Shown: piece after piece, positions 1 through 12,324 of the stretch
How positions within the stretch are numbered: position 1 is the stretch's first letter
Layout of the letters: the number at the start of each line of letters is the position of its first letter
Source: Melitaea cinxia
Taxonomy: Eukaryota; Arthropoda; Insecta; Lepidoptera; Nymphalidae
NCBI RefSeq assembly: GCF_905220565.1
Contig: NC_059419.1
Location: forward strand, 9,936,670 to 10,000,669
Length of the DNA: 64,000 bases
Direction of reading: 5' to 3'
The notes under the pieces: model-generated
Seen by the model: the letters and a program-made list of their open reading frames with translations, nothing else
Databases searched by the model: none
What the model was told of the DNA's origin: nothing
Position numbers and translations under genes: made by a program

Positions 1-41
1 ATATATTATATGTTTAAGTTGGATACAAGCGAGGGATAAAT

Positions 42-297
42 ATTTGTATTGGCCATACAGGTGTTTGCCGTGGTCTGGGTGTTTGTGCATTCCTTGTGGG
101 TCTCCCCACCGTGCCTCGGAGAGCACGTTAATCCGTCGATCCCGGTTGTTATCATATACACCTGATAACGATCATTACTCATAGTAGGGAATATATCCGC
201 CAACCACCATTGGAGCAGCGTGGTGGATTAAGATCTGATCCTTCTCCTACATGGGGAAAGAGGTCTATACCCCGCAGTGGAATATTACAGACTGAAA
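42..297 (+). mobile_element. tRNA-derived SINE (type A), head missing
   Basis: Body and tail of a SINE: TTGTATTGGCCATACAG, CCGTGCCTCGGAGAGCACG, TAGTAGGGAATATATCCGCC, GGAGCAGCGTGGTGGATTA, ending in a TATTACAG-like tail. The tRNA-like head present in the 7734 copy is absent here. Confidence 0.8.
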
Positions 298-1330
298 CCG
301 GAAGCAGGAGGGCGTTAAATAAAACCACATAAACTGCATACCAGTTCCAAGCTACATACAAAGAATCAGTCAAATAGTTTATGCTTAATATTTAGGCTTA
401 GGTTATATGTCCAGATAAACAAGTAAATTAAATAACTTGATGTGATTGATTTTAACTATTAAAATTTCCAAACTTAGGAAATACGAGTACTTAAATTTCG
501 CGATAAGCTTTTCTATCGTATAAATTATGTCATGACTTTATAAGTATATAGTAAAAGTTTTAAAGTAAAAATTTATGTTTTTCGTTTTAGCGCATTCAAA
601 TACAAGCTTGTTTTTTTTTTAAAAAAGTTTTTACTTATAATTTATTTTTAATATTATTTTATTTAAACATAACCTCTCGAATAATGAACAAGTTTTTCGG
701 GTTTTATCGTGGATTATTAAGTTTTTTAAATGTCCGACGTTTCGTATACTTCACAGCAACCATGGTCACGGGAGGACTCACCATACTTAAAGGATAAACC
801 TAATGAACCGCGATAAAATCCGAAAGGGTTGTTTCATTTTAATGAGAGAAATACGCGTAAACATTAGAAAACAATATGAAAACCTCTCGAACTCAGTCTT
901 ATGACTTAAGCAATAGGTATAAGTTATTGGTTTGTACATAATTTTGTATTCGGTTATACAACTACAACGATTTAATAAAAATAAGACATTCAAATATATT
1001 TTTTTCCAAAATCAATTTACCGCTTTCCCTCTTCTGAACACGCTGTCAACAGTTACAAATTAAAAACATAAAAACAAATCTCTTTACCTAATAATAGCAA
1101 CAGTCATCATACATAATCCGAGCATGAATCATTAATAACCTGAGATTTTGTAATATCGTAATATTTCTGGACATCGAACCTTGCTTTGACGCATTCTCAG
1201 ACATTGACCCACATGTAACGTCTTGATATTCTGACGTTACTTGAAAACGTTTGAAAAAATGATATATTTCTTTTTGGCAGATGTTTGAAAACAATTTTCA
1301 AACTATTCTGATGAATAATAGTATAACGGC
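298..1330. other. AT-rich, no feature seen
   Basis: No protein-like frame or recognised repeat apart from a CCATGGTCACGGGAGGACTC phrase near 757 that recurs at 39155. Confidence 0.4.
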
Positions 1331-1369
1331 TTATTGATTTTCGAAGTTCTTTTCGAAGTTCTCCATCGT

Positions 1370-1440
1370 CGTATGACGAGCCCGTCGGCGCAGTTTGTAG
1401 CGGCCCTGCTTTCTCCTCGGGATGCGATTTCGATACCCGT
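1370..1440 (+). mobile_element. SINE type B head fragment
   Basis: AGCCCGTCGGCGCAGTTTGT and a box-B-like CGATTTCGATACCC; interrupted downstream by an RTE-like tail. Confidence 0.65.
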
Positions 1441-1464
1441 TATACGTATTATTTCTATATTCAT

Positions 1465-1775
1465 CATTCCAGCCTATTGCAGTCCACTGCTGGACATAGG
1501 CCTCCACAAGTTCGCGCCAAAAATGCGTGAACTCATGTGTGTTGCCCATAGTCACCACGCTGGGCAGGCGGGTTGGTGACCGCAGGGCTGGCTTTTTCGC
1601 ACCTAAGACGCTGCTGCCCGTCTTCGGCCTGTTGTTTCAAAGCCAGCGGTTAGATGGTTATCCCGCCATCGGTCGGCTTCTTAAGTTCCAAGGTGGTAGT
1701 GGAACTTTGTTATCCCTTAGTCGCCTCTTACGACACCCACGGGAAGAAAGGGGGTGGCTATATTCTTTTCTTTTT
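1465..1775 (-). mobile_element. RTE-like LINE 3' end
   Basis: Repeat whose sense strand runs TAGCCACCCCC...GTCGTAAGAGGCGACTAAGG...CCTATGTCCAGCAGTGGACT...AATAGGCTG and usually ends in GAT/ATG repeats, as RTE-clade tails do. This copy is minus-oriented, full length for the 3' unit, and its tail is reduced. Confidence 0.7.
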
Positions 1776-1776
1776 T

Positions 1777-2385
1777 AACCGACTTCCAAAAAAGGAGGAG
1801 GTTCTCAATTCGACTGTATTTTTTTTTTTTTTATATATGTTACATCAGAACTTTTGACCGGGTAGACCGATTTCGACAAATTTTGTTTTAATCGAAAGGT
1901 GGTGTGTGCCAATTGGTCCCATTTAAATTTATTTGAGATCTAACAACTACTTTTCGAGTTATATCTAATAATGCGTTTTTACTTGACGCTTTTTTCGTCG
2001 ACCTACGTTGTATTATACCGTATAACTTTCTACTGGATATACCGATTTGGATAATTCTTTTTTTGTTAGAAAGAAGATATCTCTAGTTTAGTACCATGAT
2101 AAGGAAACCAGGATCTGATGATGGGATCCCAGAAAAATCGAGGGAAACTCTCGAAAATCCGCAATAACTTTTTACTAGGTGTTTCGATTTTGATAATTTT
2201 TAATTTAATGAAAAGCTGATGTTCATTATGTGGTCACATTTAAATTTTATCGAGATCTGATAACTACTTTTTGAGTAATCTTTGATAACGCGTAGTTACT
2301 TGACTATTTTTTCGTCGATCTACGTTGTATTACTTGTCGATGTAATTGAAGTCGGTTTTTTTTTCGTTTGTCTGCAAACACAATT
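1777..2385. mobile_element. AACCGACTTC-bounded element
   Basis: Starts AACCGACTTCC and ends GAAGTCGGTT, short inverted termini. Characteristic interior phrases are GGAGGAGGTTCTCAATTCGA, ACCGATTTCGACAAATTTTG, GGATCTGATGATGGGATCCC, GTCGACCTACGTTGTATTA. No ORF. The class is uncertain (non-autonomous DNA element or a LINE 3' region); it is one of the most frequent repeats in the window. Confidence 0.65.
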
Positions 2386-2399
2386 TTTTTTTTCTATAT

Positions 2400-2500
2400 T
2401 ATATTTATCAAAAAAAAATTTAGCTATATGAGTCGGCTGTGACCTATAACACAAGCACTAAGTTGCCATAGATATAGTAAAAAAAAGTAGATAATGCGCG
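2400..2500 (+). mobile_element. SINE type B body fragment
   Basis: ATATGAGTCGGCTGTGACCT and CACAAGCACTAAGTTGCC match the body of the 58972 copy. A similar tail piece lies at 3610-3700 (AAGTTGCTTACCGTAGGAAC). Confidence 0.55.
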
Positions 2501-4060
2501 GCCTTTGTTGTTAGTGAAGCCACAAAACTCGGCTCCTTCAAGTAAATACACGCGCTCACGCACACATATGCATCAAACTACGCTCATTTTCGTTAGTATG
2601 TCACGAGGCTTCATACAGTAACTTTGCTTATAAAATGCCGTCTTGTGTGATTAAATAGTGCAAAAACAATACCAAAGTAAACAAAAAATCTAAAGGAATA
2701 TCGTTTCACACGTAAGTACATATAAAACTTTAAATTTATTGTTATTCCAAAATAATATTGAGGTTATTCGGAACTTATAATTTCAATGTCACGAAATGAC
2801 GTACCACGGGAGTGTTGCCAGTAGTTCTTTTTTTCAATACCCCAAAATGTGGGTAAGTAAATTGTACGCAATCAGAAAAATAATGAAGTAAAAAGTAGAC
2901 ATAGTTATTGTTTTTTTTCTCGTGTTATTTTATGTTACATAAATTGAAAATAAAAAAATAAAAATATATTTATGAATTATTAACTCGTTTGTTTTATGTT
3001 TTAACTTTTTACAATTTTTGAGTAAACTAGGTACCCATATTTTACTATCAAATTTCATGGTTTTAGGTTACCAACGAATATTTTAATAAGATGTGAATGG
3101 GTAGCGGCTATAAGACTGAGAAAATGACCACGATTATGCTGGCCATGCGCATAAAGTCAATTTAATACGATTAGTGATTGAAAAATATTTGAACATAAGA
3201 CTACATCATATTAGTAAAATGCAAACAATAACGACGACTCTGAGTTCTAAGCGACAAAAATTTAAAAAACTTATACAACATAAAGGATTCTAGGTTTAAG
3301 AAAAATAGTTAAAAAAAACCGACTGCAAACTGAAAAGAGATAAACAGAGGGGATAGGAAGTGTCCATTCATACGATTATCTTACGAATATATTTTTTTAT
3401 TATTCTACCGATTTTTTGTTTTATTTTTAGTAAATTTATTTAAAACTATAAACAGGTTTTTATTTTCACATACCCATTTTACCTATATTAAATTGTTTAA
3501 TAAAAATTTTAGGGACTTTTTTTAAAAGGTGTCAACACTTCACTCACTCACACATCTTTAAAAAAGTGGCTTCAGTTTTCTGTTCTAGTTGCGTTATCTA
3601 CCTTTTTTTACTTGATCTATGTAAGTTGCTTACCGTAGGAACAGACGACCGCGTGTATTTTATAGGATATTTATATTTATTTATATTTATACTTAGAAGA
3701 ACCGCGCGGTTTTACTTGTATAGTTGAGTGTTTTTTTGTTGTTTGTAATGATATAAAGACTGATGACAGTGATAGCATATGTTTTTTTTTTCTAAAATAT
3801 GATCGCAAACATGCATACCCCACATGATGGTATGCGGTTACCGTACAATTATGTTAGACATAAATTATTGGATTAGGAAGCTTTTTAGGTTTCTCCATTT
3901 TGTGTCTACATTTTGTGTCTACATATAAATGACTGATTAATGTAGTAACCAAATTGCTCGAAATATTTCTGTCGGCTACATTGTGTTGTCAGAATGTTAA
4001 CAATAAAAAAATGACCCTATAAATTAATGAATTAAATGTATAAACGTTTATTTCATCCTT
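2500..4060. other. AT-rich, intronic if Shal intron 1 spans it
   Basis: Contains only SINE type B tail pieces; no coding signal. Confidence 0.35.
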
Positions 4061-4069
4061 GTAACAATT

Positions 4070-4345
4070 CCGAGTTGCAGAAATGGTACAATGGCCTGCA
4101 ATACTAGAAATATCGCAAGCGTGTCGCCGACTCTGACCCTCCCTAAAGTCTCTGGCCACCTTACTCACCATAAAACTTACTCACCGTAAAGCTTACTCAC
4201 CATAAAACTTACTCACCATAAAACTTACTCACCATAAAACTTACTCACCATAAAACTTACTCACCATAAAAACACAACTCTACTTGAAAGCAATATTATT
4301 AAACTGCGATCTTTAGTAAGGGTGGAGTACTTCCTGGATCAAGTT
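4070..4345 (-). mobile_element. LINE-like tail (GAGCTCCTGGGG family), diverged
   Basis: The sense strand of this family reads CTCGACCTTACAGAAGATCA...GGTGAGTAAGGTGACCAGAG...GGTGTTGCAGGCGTCTATA...GCTTACCATCAGGTGAGCCG and ends GCCGACCTAGT plus A-run. Here it is minus-oriented and hosts the 16-bp minisatellite in the GGTGAGTAAG segment. Confidence 0.6.
4160..4271. repeat. 16-bp minisatellite, seven copies
   Basis: Unit CTTACTCACCATAAAA, with one variant copy using CACCGTAAAG. It begins exactly where the LINE-tail phrase CCACCTTACTCACCA occurs, so it expanded from that LINE tail. On the minus strand each unit reads ATGGTGAGTAAG, close to an ideal 5' splice site. Confidence 0.92.
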
Positions 4346-4383
4346 CTTCCAAAATATCAAGCAAGAGGTATATATGAGACTAT

Positions 4384-4520
4384 GCCATTTTTTTGGTATC
4401 GCAACCCATTTATGGGTGATATCCAAGACGCCCGAGTAGACAGTCCTAGCCCGTATGTCGGCTTCAGCACTTGGGGGTGCAATACCGACCAAACCCCTGC
4501 GGGGAGCCTTCAGCCGCTTT
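4384..4520. repeat. Shared 130-bp fragment, copy 1
   Basis: TTTTTTGGTATCGCAACCC to GGAGCCTTCAGCCGCTTT; matches 28708-28840 over most of its length (GTGATATCCAAGACGCCCG versus GTGATATCCAGGACGCCCG). On the minus strand both have open frames, so it may be a retroelement coding remnant. Confidence 0.6.
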
Positions 4521-5020
4521 AATTGGAGAGTCCCGGATCAATGAGACAATGCTTAACTCAATAAAGCACAGTGATAATACGTATAATATTTTTACAGATA
4601 TAAGGCTGTGACATAGTCCTATACTGTTGTTACATCAACACTTTACATATATATGTGTTTCGACCTGTTTTATTTATTTAATTATCAAATATAAAAACAA
4701 TATATACACATTCATAATTACAAGAAACAAAAATAATCCCCCTACGTTTGTATAATGTTATGGTTTACATTTCATAAAGGTAAAAATGGGGTAGGTAAAA
4801 AACAATCTCAATAAATTTAAATTGGTTTGTATACCTTATAAAAATAAACTAAAATATATGATTAGAATAATATCACATTTTTTCATCATCTTACCCCACA
4901 ATCCACCATATAAAATATCGAGGAGTAATTTATTAATTTACTGTTTATTAGTCGATAAATAGTAAATTAATTAATGGTATTTTAGTTTATTAATTTACTA
5001 TTTATTAGTCAATACTGTGT

Positions 5021-5342
5021 GGCTACGGTAGTAAAGAATATAGCCACCCCCTATCTTCCCGTGGGTGTCGTAAGAGACGACTAAGGGATAACACAGTTCC
5101 ACTTCCACCTTGGAACTTACAAAGCCGATCGATGGCGGGATAACCATCCAACTGCTGGCTTTGAAATACACAGGCCGAAGACCGACAGCAGCGTTTTCGG
5201 TGCGACAAAGCCAGCCCTGCGGTCACCAAACCGCCTGCCCAGCGTGGTGACTATGGGCAAAATACACGAGTTCACGCCATTTTTGCGTGAACTTATGGAG
5301 GCCTATGTCCAGCAGTGGACTGTGATCGGCTGAAATGATAGT
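5021..5342 (+). mobile_element. RTE-like LINE 3' end
   Basis: Plus-oriented, about 320 bp, ending TGATCGGCTGAAATGATAG. The flanks on both sides share TAGTCAATA/AATAGTAAATT, suggesting a target duplication about TTTACTATTTATTAGTCAATA long. Confidence 0.75.
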
Positions 5343-5384
5343 CAATAAATAGTAAATTTATAAATTACTCCTTGATAAATTATA

Positions 5385-5560
5385 GTCAAGTAAATACGCG
5401 TTATAAAAGATTACTCAAAAATTTGTCATCAGTTTTTAATCAAATTTAAATGGGACCAAAAGACAAACATCGGCTTTCGATTTAAAAAAAGAATCAAAAT
5501 CGGTCCACCCGGTAAAAAGTTCATACTTAAAAAAACAGTCGAATAGAGAACCCCCTTCTG
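5385..5560. mobile_element. AACCGACTTC element, partial
   Basis: CAAGTAAATACGCGTTATAAA to AATAGAGAACCCCCTTCTG; both ends lost. Confidence 0.5.
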
Positions 5561-6144
5561 TCAACGGTTGAAAGAAATACAACATAAGTACCATGTAAAA
5601 ACTAGTTGTAAGTTATAGTAACTGTTATGGAATACGATATCGAATTCCAAACATGTCAGTATTGTTCTTGTAATTATTTTTATGTTGGACGTCTGCCAAG
5701 AATAATATGTCGGGAGGATGAGACAATATATGCGATGGTATTACTTTCTAAGCAATTAGTGAATTATATTATCCTTATTGTGTCTTCGATCAGGTCACTT
5801 TTGGATGTTACATGAAATTCTGTGTTGTATTTGCTCAAACGCCATATATGTTTGTAATATATGTATGTACTTCCATATAACATGCGAGCGAACGTGCGAG
5901 CAGGATCAACATTTCGATTTGGCTGTAGTTTCACATTGAATACTGAATTAAAATGTATCAATAATCACAAAAATCTTTAAAGCCTACTCCATTTTTTTTG
6001 TCACCATTTCACGAGAACATGTAACTTAAAGTGTTAAGACTTAAGTTTTTAAAGTGCATAAAACCATAATTTACAATTATAAAATAAAAATATTACACAT
6101 ACGAGAGTAATGGAATATATTATTTCTACGTTTACTATATTTAA

Positions 6145-6395
6145 AAAAAAAAGAGTGTGCTACGACCACACGACTGTAGTAAGACTTCTTTAGCAATAGG
6201 CCTGTACTGTATCTTAGATATACGAAAAGTAACTGGCTATGAGAGATAGGGAGAAAGAAAATATGTGCTCACACCTCTCTCTCTTGCTCAGTTCGCCTCC
6301 CCGATCACACTTTTCGTAACGCTCTCGTCACGCATTCACCAGCTTACTCCCCAAGTCAAGTGTGCATAAAAAAGTTTAACTTCAAAAAAAAGAAA

Positions 6396-6400
<5 letters not shown>
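6145..6400. mobile_element. Copy of the GAAGTAAAACTTC MITE
   Basis: Same interior phrases as the 56342 copy (GCTATGAGAGA, CACACTTTTCGTAACGCTCTC, TACTCCCCAAGTCAAG) with decayed ends. It abuts a long TA microsatellite. Confidence 0.65.

Positions 6401-6466
<66 letters not shown>
6399..6466. repeat. (TA)n microsatellite, ~68 bp
   Basis: Uninterrupted TA dinucleotide run at the edge of a MITE copy. Confidence 0.97.
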
Positions 6467-6469
<3 letters not shown>

Positions 6470-6957
6470 TGAATCATGGTTTAAAAATGTTTTACGCTCG
6501 AAACATTTCTATGTGAACAGATGAATGTACTCTTTCGTAAGTCAATGAACCGACTTGAAAACAGAATTCTTTTGTTTAAAATTTGTTGTTACCAACCTCG
6601 TAGAATGATTTTCGGTTGATTTGCAGAGATCAGAACAGAGACAGATTATCTCTGGAGATTCACGTTCCTAACAGATCGAAATCATTCTTAGACATTTCTA
6701 GAAGAGTCGCGGATTTGATCCCCGCTCACCACAGACATGTGTTCCCCATACATTTGTCTTAGTGTGGGCGTTTATCCTTGAGTATTGTGTGTGTTACCGG
6801 ACCCAAGATAGAGGAGAAAATGCTATTAGGGTCGTTGAGTGAAGCGGTTGTTTATTAATTACTCGGTTTAAGATAATATTGATCGCAAAGATGTACTATA
6901 GTTGTTCGGTGGTGCTGTATTTTACGCAAGGCGTGATCACATTTATAATTATTTACG

Positions 6958-7090
6958 GTTTGTCTTATAGAGTAACTGCGGAGTTTCTTGCCGATTCTTC
7001 TCAGCAGAATCCAACATTCCGAATCGATGATAGCTTTCACTTTCACTGGTTCTTTTTAAAATCCGATTTAAATAAAGAAATTTATAATGT
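6958..7090 (+). mobile_element. CR1-type LINE 3' tail
   Basis: GAGTAACTGCGGAGTTTCTTGC and ATTCCGAATCGATGATAGC match the 3' UTR of the LINE at 47222. Confidence 0.7.
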
Positions 7091-7169
7091 TGACTTTAAT
7101 TTTTATGTGCTAAATTTATACGTATTATATATATGTGATTGTGAATTTCGCAACGTACATAGAATAAGT

Positions 7170-7285
7170 ACATATATAAATAAATAAACATAATACACCC
7201 AGACTCGGGGTTGTAATCGAACCTACAACCTCCGAAACAGAAAGCACGGTCATTACAAACTACGCCAACGGGCTAGTCAAAATCT
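7170..7285 (-). mobile_element. SINE type B head
   Basis: Reverse-oriented head: CACCCAGACTCGGGGTTGTA, ACGCCAACGGGCTAGTCAAA. It follows directly on a CR1-type LINE tail. Confidence 0.75.
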
Positions 7286-7733
7286 AAAAGTAAAAAAACA
7301 TAATATGTTATATAAATATTTATCAACTATAAATCTGTTTTAAGATTTACTCGTATCTTATTCAAGAAACTCTGAAATTACTGAAACGTTCATAATAACT
7401 CTGCATTAGTAAGATTTATTTCAAAGAATCTGAACTCCGGAAAGATTTCTTGTATTATTTCATCCGCTGCGGAAGATTATAAGGAAAAACGAATAACAAA
7501 AACTTCCGCTAGAATTAATGTTCGTATCCTGTTGAAAACGCTTTGATTTGATGTATTATATGATGTTTAGAAATATTTGTGAGAAGACATTTTCCATTCA
7601 TTTTCTAAAAAAATAAAAAATCAATATACAGGTAGTGGCTTTGTATGTGTAAGATCAGGGTTGTTTTAAGTTATATTTATCTTGGCGCGTTAGGGAAAAA
7701 AGATGACAGTAAATTGTTACGATGCGCGCGCAC

Positions 7734-8062
7734 GCTTCAGCCTGTAATATCCCACTACTGGGCCCCCATGTAGGAGAAGCATCAGAGCATAATCCACCAC
7801 GCTGCTCCAATGCGGGTTAGCGGATATATTCCCTACTATGAGTAACGATCGCTATCAGGTGTATGTGATAACAACCGGGACCGACGGCTTAACGTGCTCT
7901 CCGAGGCACGGTGGGGAGACCCACAAGGACTGCACAAACACCCAGACCACAGCAAACACTTGTATGGCCAATACAAATGTTTGTCATGTGCGGGGATCGA
8001 ACCCGCAACCACCAGCGCAACAGGTACAATCCATGGCTGTAACCGTTACGCCAACGCGGCGT
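7734..8062 (-). mobile_element. SINE type A, full-length copy with tRNA-like head
   Basis: On the minus strand it starts CGCCGCGTTGGCGTAACGG (box A region) and has box B GCGGGTTCGATCCCCGC, then the body phrases of type A, ending CTGAAGCG. This is the reference copy for the family in this window. Confidence 0.85.
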
Positions 8063-8064
8063 CA

Positions 8065-9055
8065 CACCGTCACAAAAAACTGACACCCTGAAGTTAGCTA
8101 GTCAACAAAGAAGTTAGTAACGTGTAGTTAGCTAGCCAATGAAGTATAACTTCTTACGTGCGTATATAAGTAGTACACACACACTTTTTTTGATTCAGAT
8201 CATTTATAAACTTTAATTCAATATCATTTTAACTCAAATAAAATAATCAAATAAAAATACGTCTGAAAGTTTTATTATATTTTTTGTTTTTTTTTTTTTT
8301 TCTATAAGATTATTAAAAGTTCCATTTACGCTTTTTGTTCAGTGAATAATAACAACAAATTAAATTTTAAACTAACAATACCCGTGCGAATAATTCTCAC
8401 TAAATAAATAAAAAAGTTACCAGCCGTCAATCATGTTGACGTTGTGTCAAAATTAAAGCAGTTTTATATATAATATATAATTTTAATAATTAATTAATTT
8501 ACAAACACCAAAGTAATGATAATTTTTTTAATTATTGATGCCTTATAATTGTTGTTATCTATAAAATGTTGTATAATTTATGTGAAGTAATTGTGGGTTT
8601 TTTTTTTTCTAAAAAAGGGAGACAAACATCTTAATCTTAGCGTATTGATACATATGATTTAATTTCCACATTTTCAGTGTGAAACATAAAACAATAAATA
8701 CTTAAAAGTTAAAACCCAATTTTTTTTTTCTATTTGCATCAAATAGCATAACAACGTGTAATAAATATATTTTCCTACACACTAAACAACAATAGTCTAA
8801 AATCGTATTCAAATTTATATTAAATTAATCGTAAAATTAAAAACGAATAAATGATAAGCTTTAAGCATAATCAACACATCTGTAATCCGCAACATAATAA
8901 TCGTAGAAAAAATTGTATTTTTTTTTTTTTTTTTTTTGATTAATTTTCATCCATATTTTAGTATTAATATATGTAAAAAGTAGCCTATTTTCTAAATACC
9001 AAGTTAATTCACAATTAGTTCAGTGGTTTTTACGTGAAAGACGTTTGGCGTTTTA
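8065..9055. other. AT-rich, no feature seen
   Basis: Long A and T runs (8281-8305, 8915-8938) only. Confidence 0.4.
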
Positions 9056-9057
9056 TA

Positions 9058-9300
9058 TACAACTAGGTCGGCAAACATTTGTACCGCCTATCTGATGTTG
9101 AGCAGTTACCGTAGCCTAAACACCTGCAACACCAGAAGCATCGTAAGCGCTGCGATGTTACTCCCGGCCCACCCCAGGAGCTCTGGCCACCTTACTCAAA
9201 GGAACGCAACACTACTTTAAAGCTATGTAGCTGTGTAAGTAAGGTCGAAATTCTGCCCTAGATGACCTTTTTTTACGTGGGCAAAATCCTTCATGGACAC
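9058..9300 (-). mobile_element. GAGCTCCTGGGG-family LINE tail
   Basis: Begins with the 3' end (ACAACTAGGTCGGCAAAC) and runs to the AAGGTCGAAATTCTGCCCTA segment. The neighbouring 9300-9480 is GC-rich, without a protein-like frame, and may be more of the same element. Confidence 0.65.
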
Positions 9301-9860
9301 CCTCCAGCGTAGGGGCGCCAGAGGGTTATGTCAGACTCCTACTGACTAAAAACCTCCACGTGTGAGCAGTCGTCCGCCTGGGTGGGACGAGATGGGGTCA
9401 GGCTAGCATTCGCCACCTCGCCCCGGCGGGAGGCCCGGACAAAGCCTCCGAGCCCCGGCACATGCCCTAGATGGCCTGCTTCAGATATTAAGCAGGATAT
9501 TTCCATATTTACGTTAATAATTCGAGACTATTCAAATTCACGAAATATTAAAGAATTTCTCGTTAATATAAATAAATTGAAATAATAATTTTTATAGTGT
9601 AAAATGAAAACGTATTTACACGGTTTTCCATTTTACCGTATTGTGAGCTTTTGTTGAACATGTGATTTGCTAATTTAAATGTTGGATACGGTTGTGAAGA
9701 AAAATCGTATTTTTTTTATAAAGAAATATTTACTTTGAAATTTAATTCTAATAGTATATAAATACTAGATGCTTTACGCTGCTTCATTTGTGTTTTGTTT
9801 CAATGGTAGACAAACGATATTATTTAGAGAAGTTTCCATGCTATAATTCACTAACACTTT

Positions 9861-10175
9861 AGCCTATCGCAGTCCACTGCTGGACATAGACCTCCGCGAG
9901 CTCGCTCCCGACATTATGAACTCATGTGTTTCGCCCATAGTCACCACGCTGGGCAAGCAGGTTAGAGACCGCAAGTCTGGTTTTGTCGCACCGAAGACGC
10001 TGCTCCGAAGACTGATCATCATGACAAGATCAGATCTTTGACCTGTGTATTTCAAAGTCAGCAGTTGGATAGTTATCCCGCCATCGGTCGGCTTTATAAG
10101 TTCCAAGGGGGTAGTGGAACTCTGTTATCCCTTAGTCGCCTCATACGACACCAACGGGAAGAGAGGTGGTTCATG
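9861..10175 (-). mobile_element. RTE-like LINE 3' end
   Basis: Minus-oriented copy with an internal disruption around 10005-10035 (GAAGACTGATCATCATGACA). Confidence 0.7.
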
Positions 10176-10326
10176 TTTTAATTATTTACCATTTCCTATT
10201 TACCAGTGTTTCTAATAGTATTGTATTTCAAGTGTAGTAGTTTCACATAAGCTGATCGTACAATAAATATAATGTATATAAAATAATTGTGTTTACTCGT
10301 AAACGAAAAAAACCGACTTCAATTAT

Positions 10327-10361
10327 ATCGATCCGTAATAATAATAATAATAATAATAATC
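10327..10361. repeat. (AAT)n microsatellite
   Basis: Nine or so AAT units just after a fragment of the AACCGACTTC element (TTCAATTATATCGATCCG). Confidence 0.9.
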
Positions 10362-10539
10362 ATTTATTTTTGAAATAAATCCATATTCAAAATAAAATTA
10401 AATTAAATTATGTGTTAGTAACAAATACACTTAGAATAAAATAAAACAAAAAAGGGTTAGGTTAGGTTTAACAATTACATTATATAAATTAAATTAAATT
10501 TAATTTAATTAATGTTTTTAATGCAACGGAGGTAGACGA

Positions 10540-10740
10540 AAAAATCTTAATATATTTAAATCTCGTGTCACAATGTTTGTCCTCAATGGACTCCTAAACC
10601 ACTTAACCGATTTTAGTCAAATTTGCATACCGTGTGCAGTTTGATCCAACTTAAAAGATTTATTTTTTATTTTGATATATTATGTTATTATTATATTTCA
10701 GAAAAAAATAAGGTGATACGAAGTTCGCCAGGTCAGCTAG
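10540..10740 (+). mobile_element. Helitron-like element, second subtype
   Basis: TATATTTAAATCTCGTGTCAC, ACCACTTAACCGATTTTAG, ends GAAGTTCGCCAGGTCAGCTAG. The inverted copy at 40930-41125 shares CATCGTGTGCA-like and AACTTCGTATC phrases. Confidence 0.5.
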
Positions 10741-10954
10741 TAGTAAAATAAATACTCAAAAAGTACCCATCAGATCTCGATCAAATTAAAATGACAAATA
10801 AATTTTATTTATTTATTTATTTTCAGGACAGGAAAACATATCTGTCTGTGTATTTACTGAAAAAACGATGTTTCGATTCGAATTTTACGTGGTCAGTATA
10901 TAACTTAATTGAATAAGAATTAGGCCTATTTTAAATTTATCTATATTTACATAA

Positions 10955-11085
10955 TAAAGGATCGCTGGACCGTGATGATCGACGTAATACTGCCGGTGTA
11001 GGTTGGATGAGGATTGCAGAAAACCGGGATGTCTGGCGTGAACTTGGGGAGGCCTATGTCCAGCAGTGGACTGCACTATTGAAAC
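10955..11085 (+). mobile_element. RTE-like tail, subfamily with GATCGACGTAATACTGCC
   Basis: Only the last 130 bp. The upstream part differs from the main family and matches, inverted, the 19248 copy (TCATCCAACCTACACCGGCA). Confidence 0.6.
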
Positions 11086-11089
11086 TGCA

Positions 11090-12320
11090 CTTTGAGCATT
11101 TGCTCTGACTCACAGTGGACTGAAATTCACATTTCATAGACATTCAAATTTATTTTTTTAAGTGACGCTTTTTTTGCTTGAATGCGATTGAGAATAACTG
11201 CTATATGTCTTATATAGTGAACTTTCAGGTTTATAATCGTAAACAGCGCACTTAGAATTTTTGCACAATTGCGCCTAATATCCTCTTAGGTTATTAAAAT
11301 ATAGGTAGGTTAGCAAAAAAAGCATCACTTGAAAAAATAAATTTGAATGTCTATGAAACGCGAATTTCAGCCCACTGTGTGACTGACTGAACTAATTACA
11401 AAGCTGAAAAGTCTGTCAGATTGTTTGCTTAAACGCATGAACTACTGCTTCAAATTGAAAAATTGTTTTTGTGTTAGATAGCCCATTTAATGAGGAAGGC
11501 TATAGGCCATTTTTTTTTTTTTTTCTTTTTATTTGGGAAAACAAACAGTATTACAATTAACGCTTGCAGAAGCACGGTACATAGCCAGTTATAAATAAAG
11601 ATATAACAAATATGTTATCTGTTCTCGAACTAACTGTACACGAGTTATCATAGACAAAGGCTTGACATAAACGTGTTATGTATAAAGTTCGTATACGTAC
11701 ATAAAAAAAGCTTTATAAGTTCTGGAACAAAAAGCAATAAAGTGTATTTTTGACGTGAAAACTGTAAGCAAAACCTTTTCCGTTCACAATATTTACGAGT
11801 GACCCAAAAATCTTGTATGTTTACACGTGAGTTTGCTATTATCTACTGAACGATTCTTTGTACGAATCGAATGAAGAAAGACCGGGTTTTTATTCGTTTG
11901 TTTTTATACCGTTCTCGATTTCCATGATGTTTTATACACATTAAAAATGTCTTCGAAAATTCTATTTGCATTTGTATTTAAAGGCTTGTAATGATAATAT
12001 TGATCAAAACCTTTGATATTCTGTTCTCGATTTTCTTTTATCTTTTGGAAAATTTAGGAAAATGTAGTTGAAGTTTACTTTGACTATATAATCATTCGTT
12101 AACGCTGACAATAATTGGTTTGTTGCAAGTGTTTGCTTTGAGAGAAATTTTTATTTATTTGTCCTATTTAAGTCGGTACCTTGGAGAGCGGTTTAGGGTC
12201 TCAGCCTCGGTTATCATGAACTGAAATTACCGCTTACTGGTTGTAGAGTAGCGTAGTAGCTTTAACTTTAACTTGTTTCCTATATCGAAAGCACTGACTC
12301 GGTTTCTATCAGACCTTTAT
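11090..12320. other. AT-rich, mostly unrecognised
   Basis: 11104-11160 and 11330-11390 hold an inverted relation (GACTCACAGTGGACTGAAATTC versus AATTTCAGCCCACTGTGTGACT), suggesting a decayed foldback; nothing else recognised. Confidence 0.35.
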
Positions 12321-12324
12321 ATCA

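Noticed and set aside
4160..4271. CRISPR-like array
   Set aside because: Unit is 16 bp without spacers in an animal genome; it is a minisatellite.
7894..8091. Short ORFs inside SINE type A copies (also 38929-39258, 39006-39197)
   Set aside because: They are shadows of the repeat and recur wherever the SINE occurs; tRNA-like head and tail show it is non-coding.
9382..9585. GC-rich ORF at 9.4 kb as host coding exon (for example Shal exon 2)
   Set aside because: No resemblance to the Shal S6/C-terminus; adjacent to a LINE tail and probably part of it.
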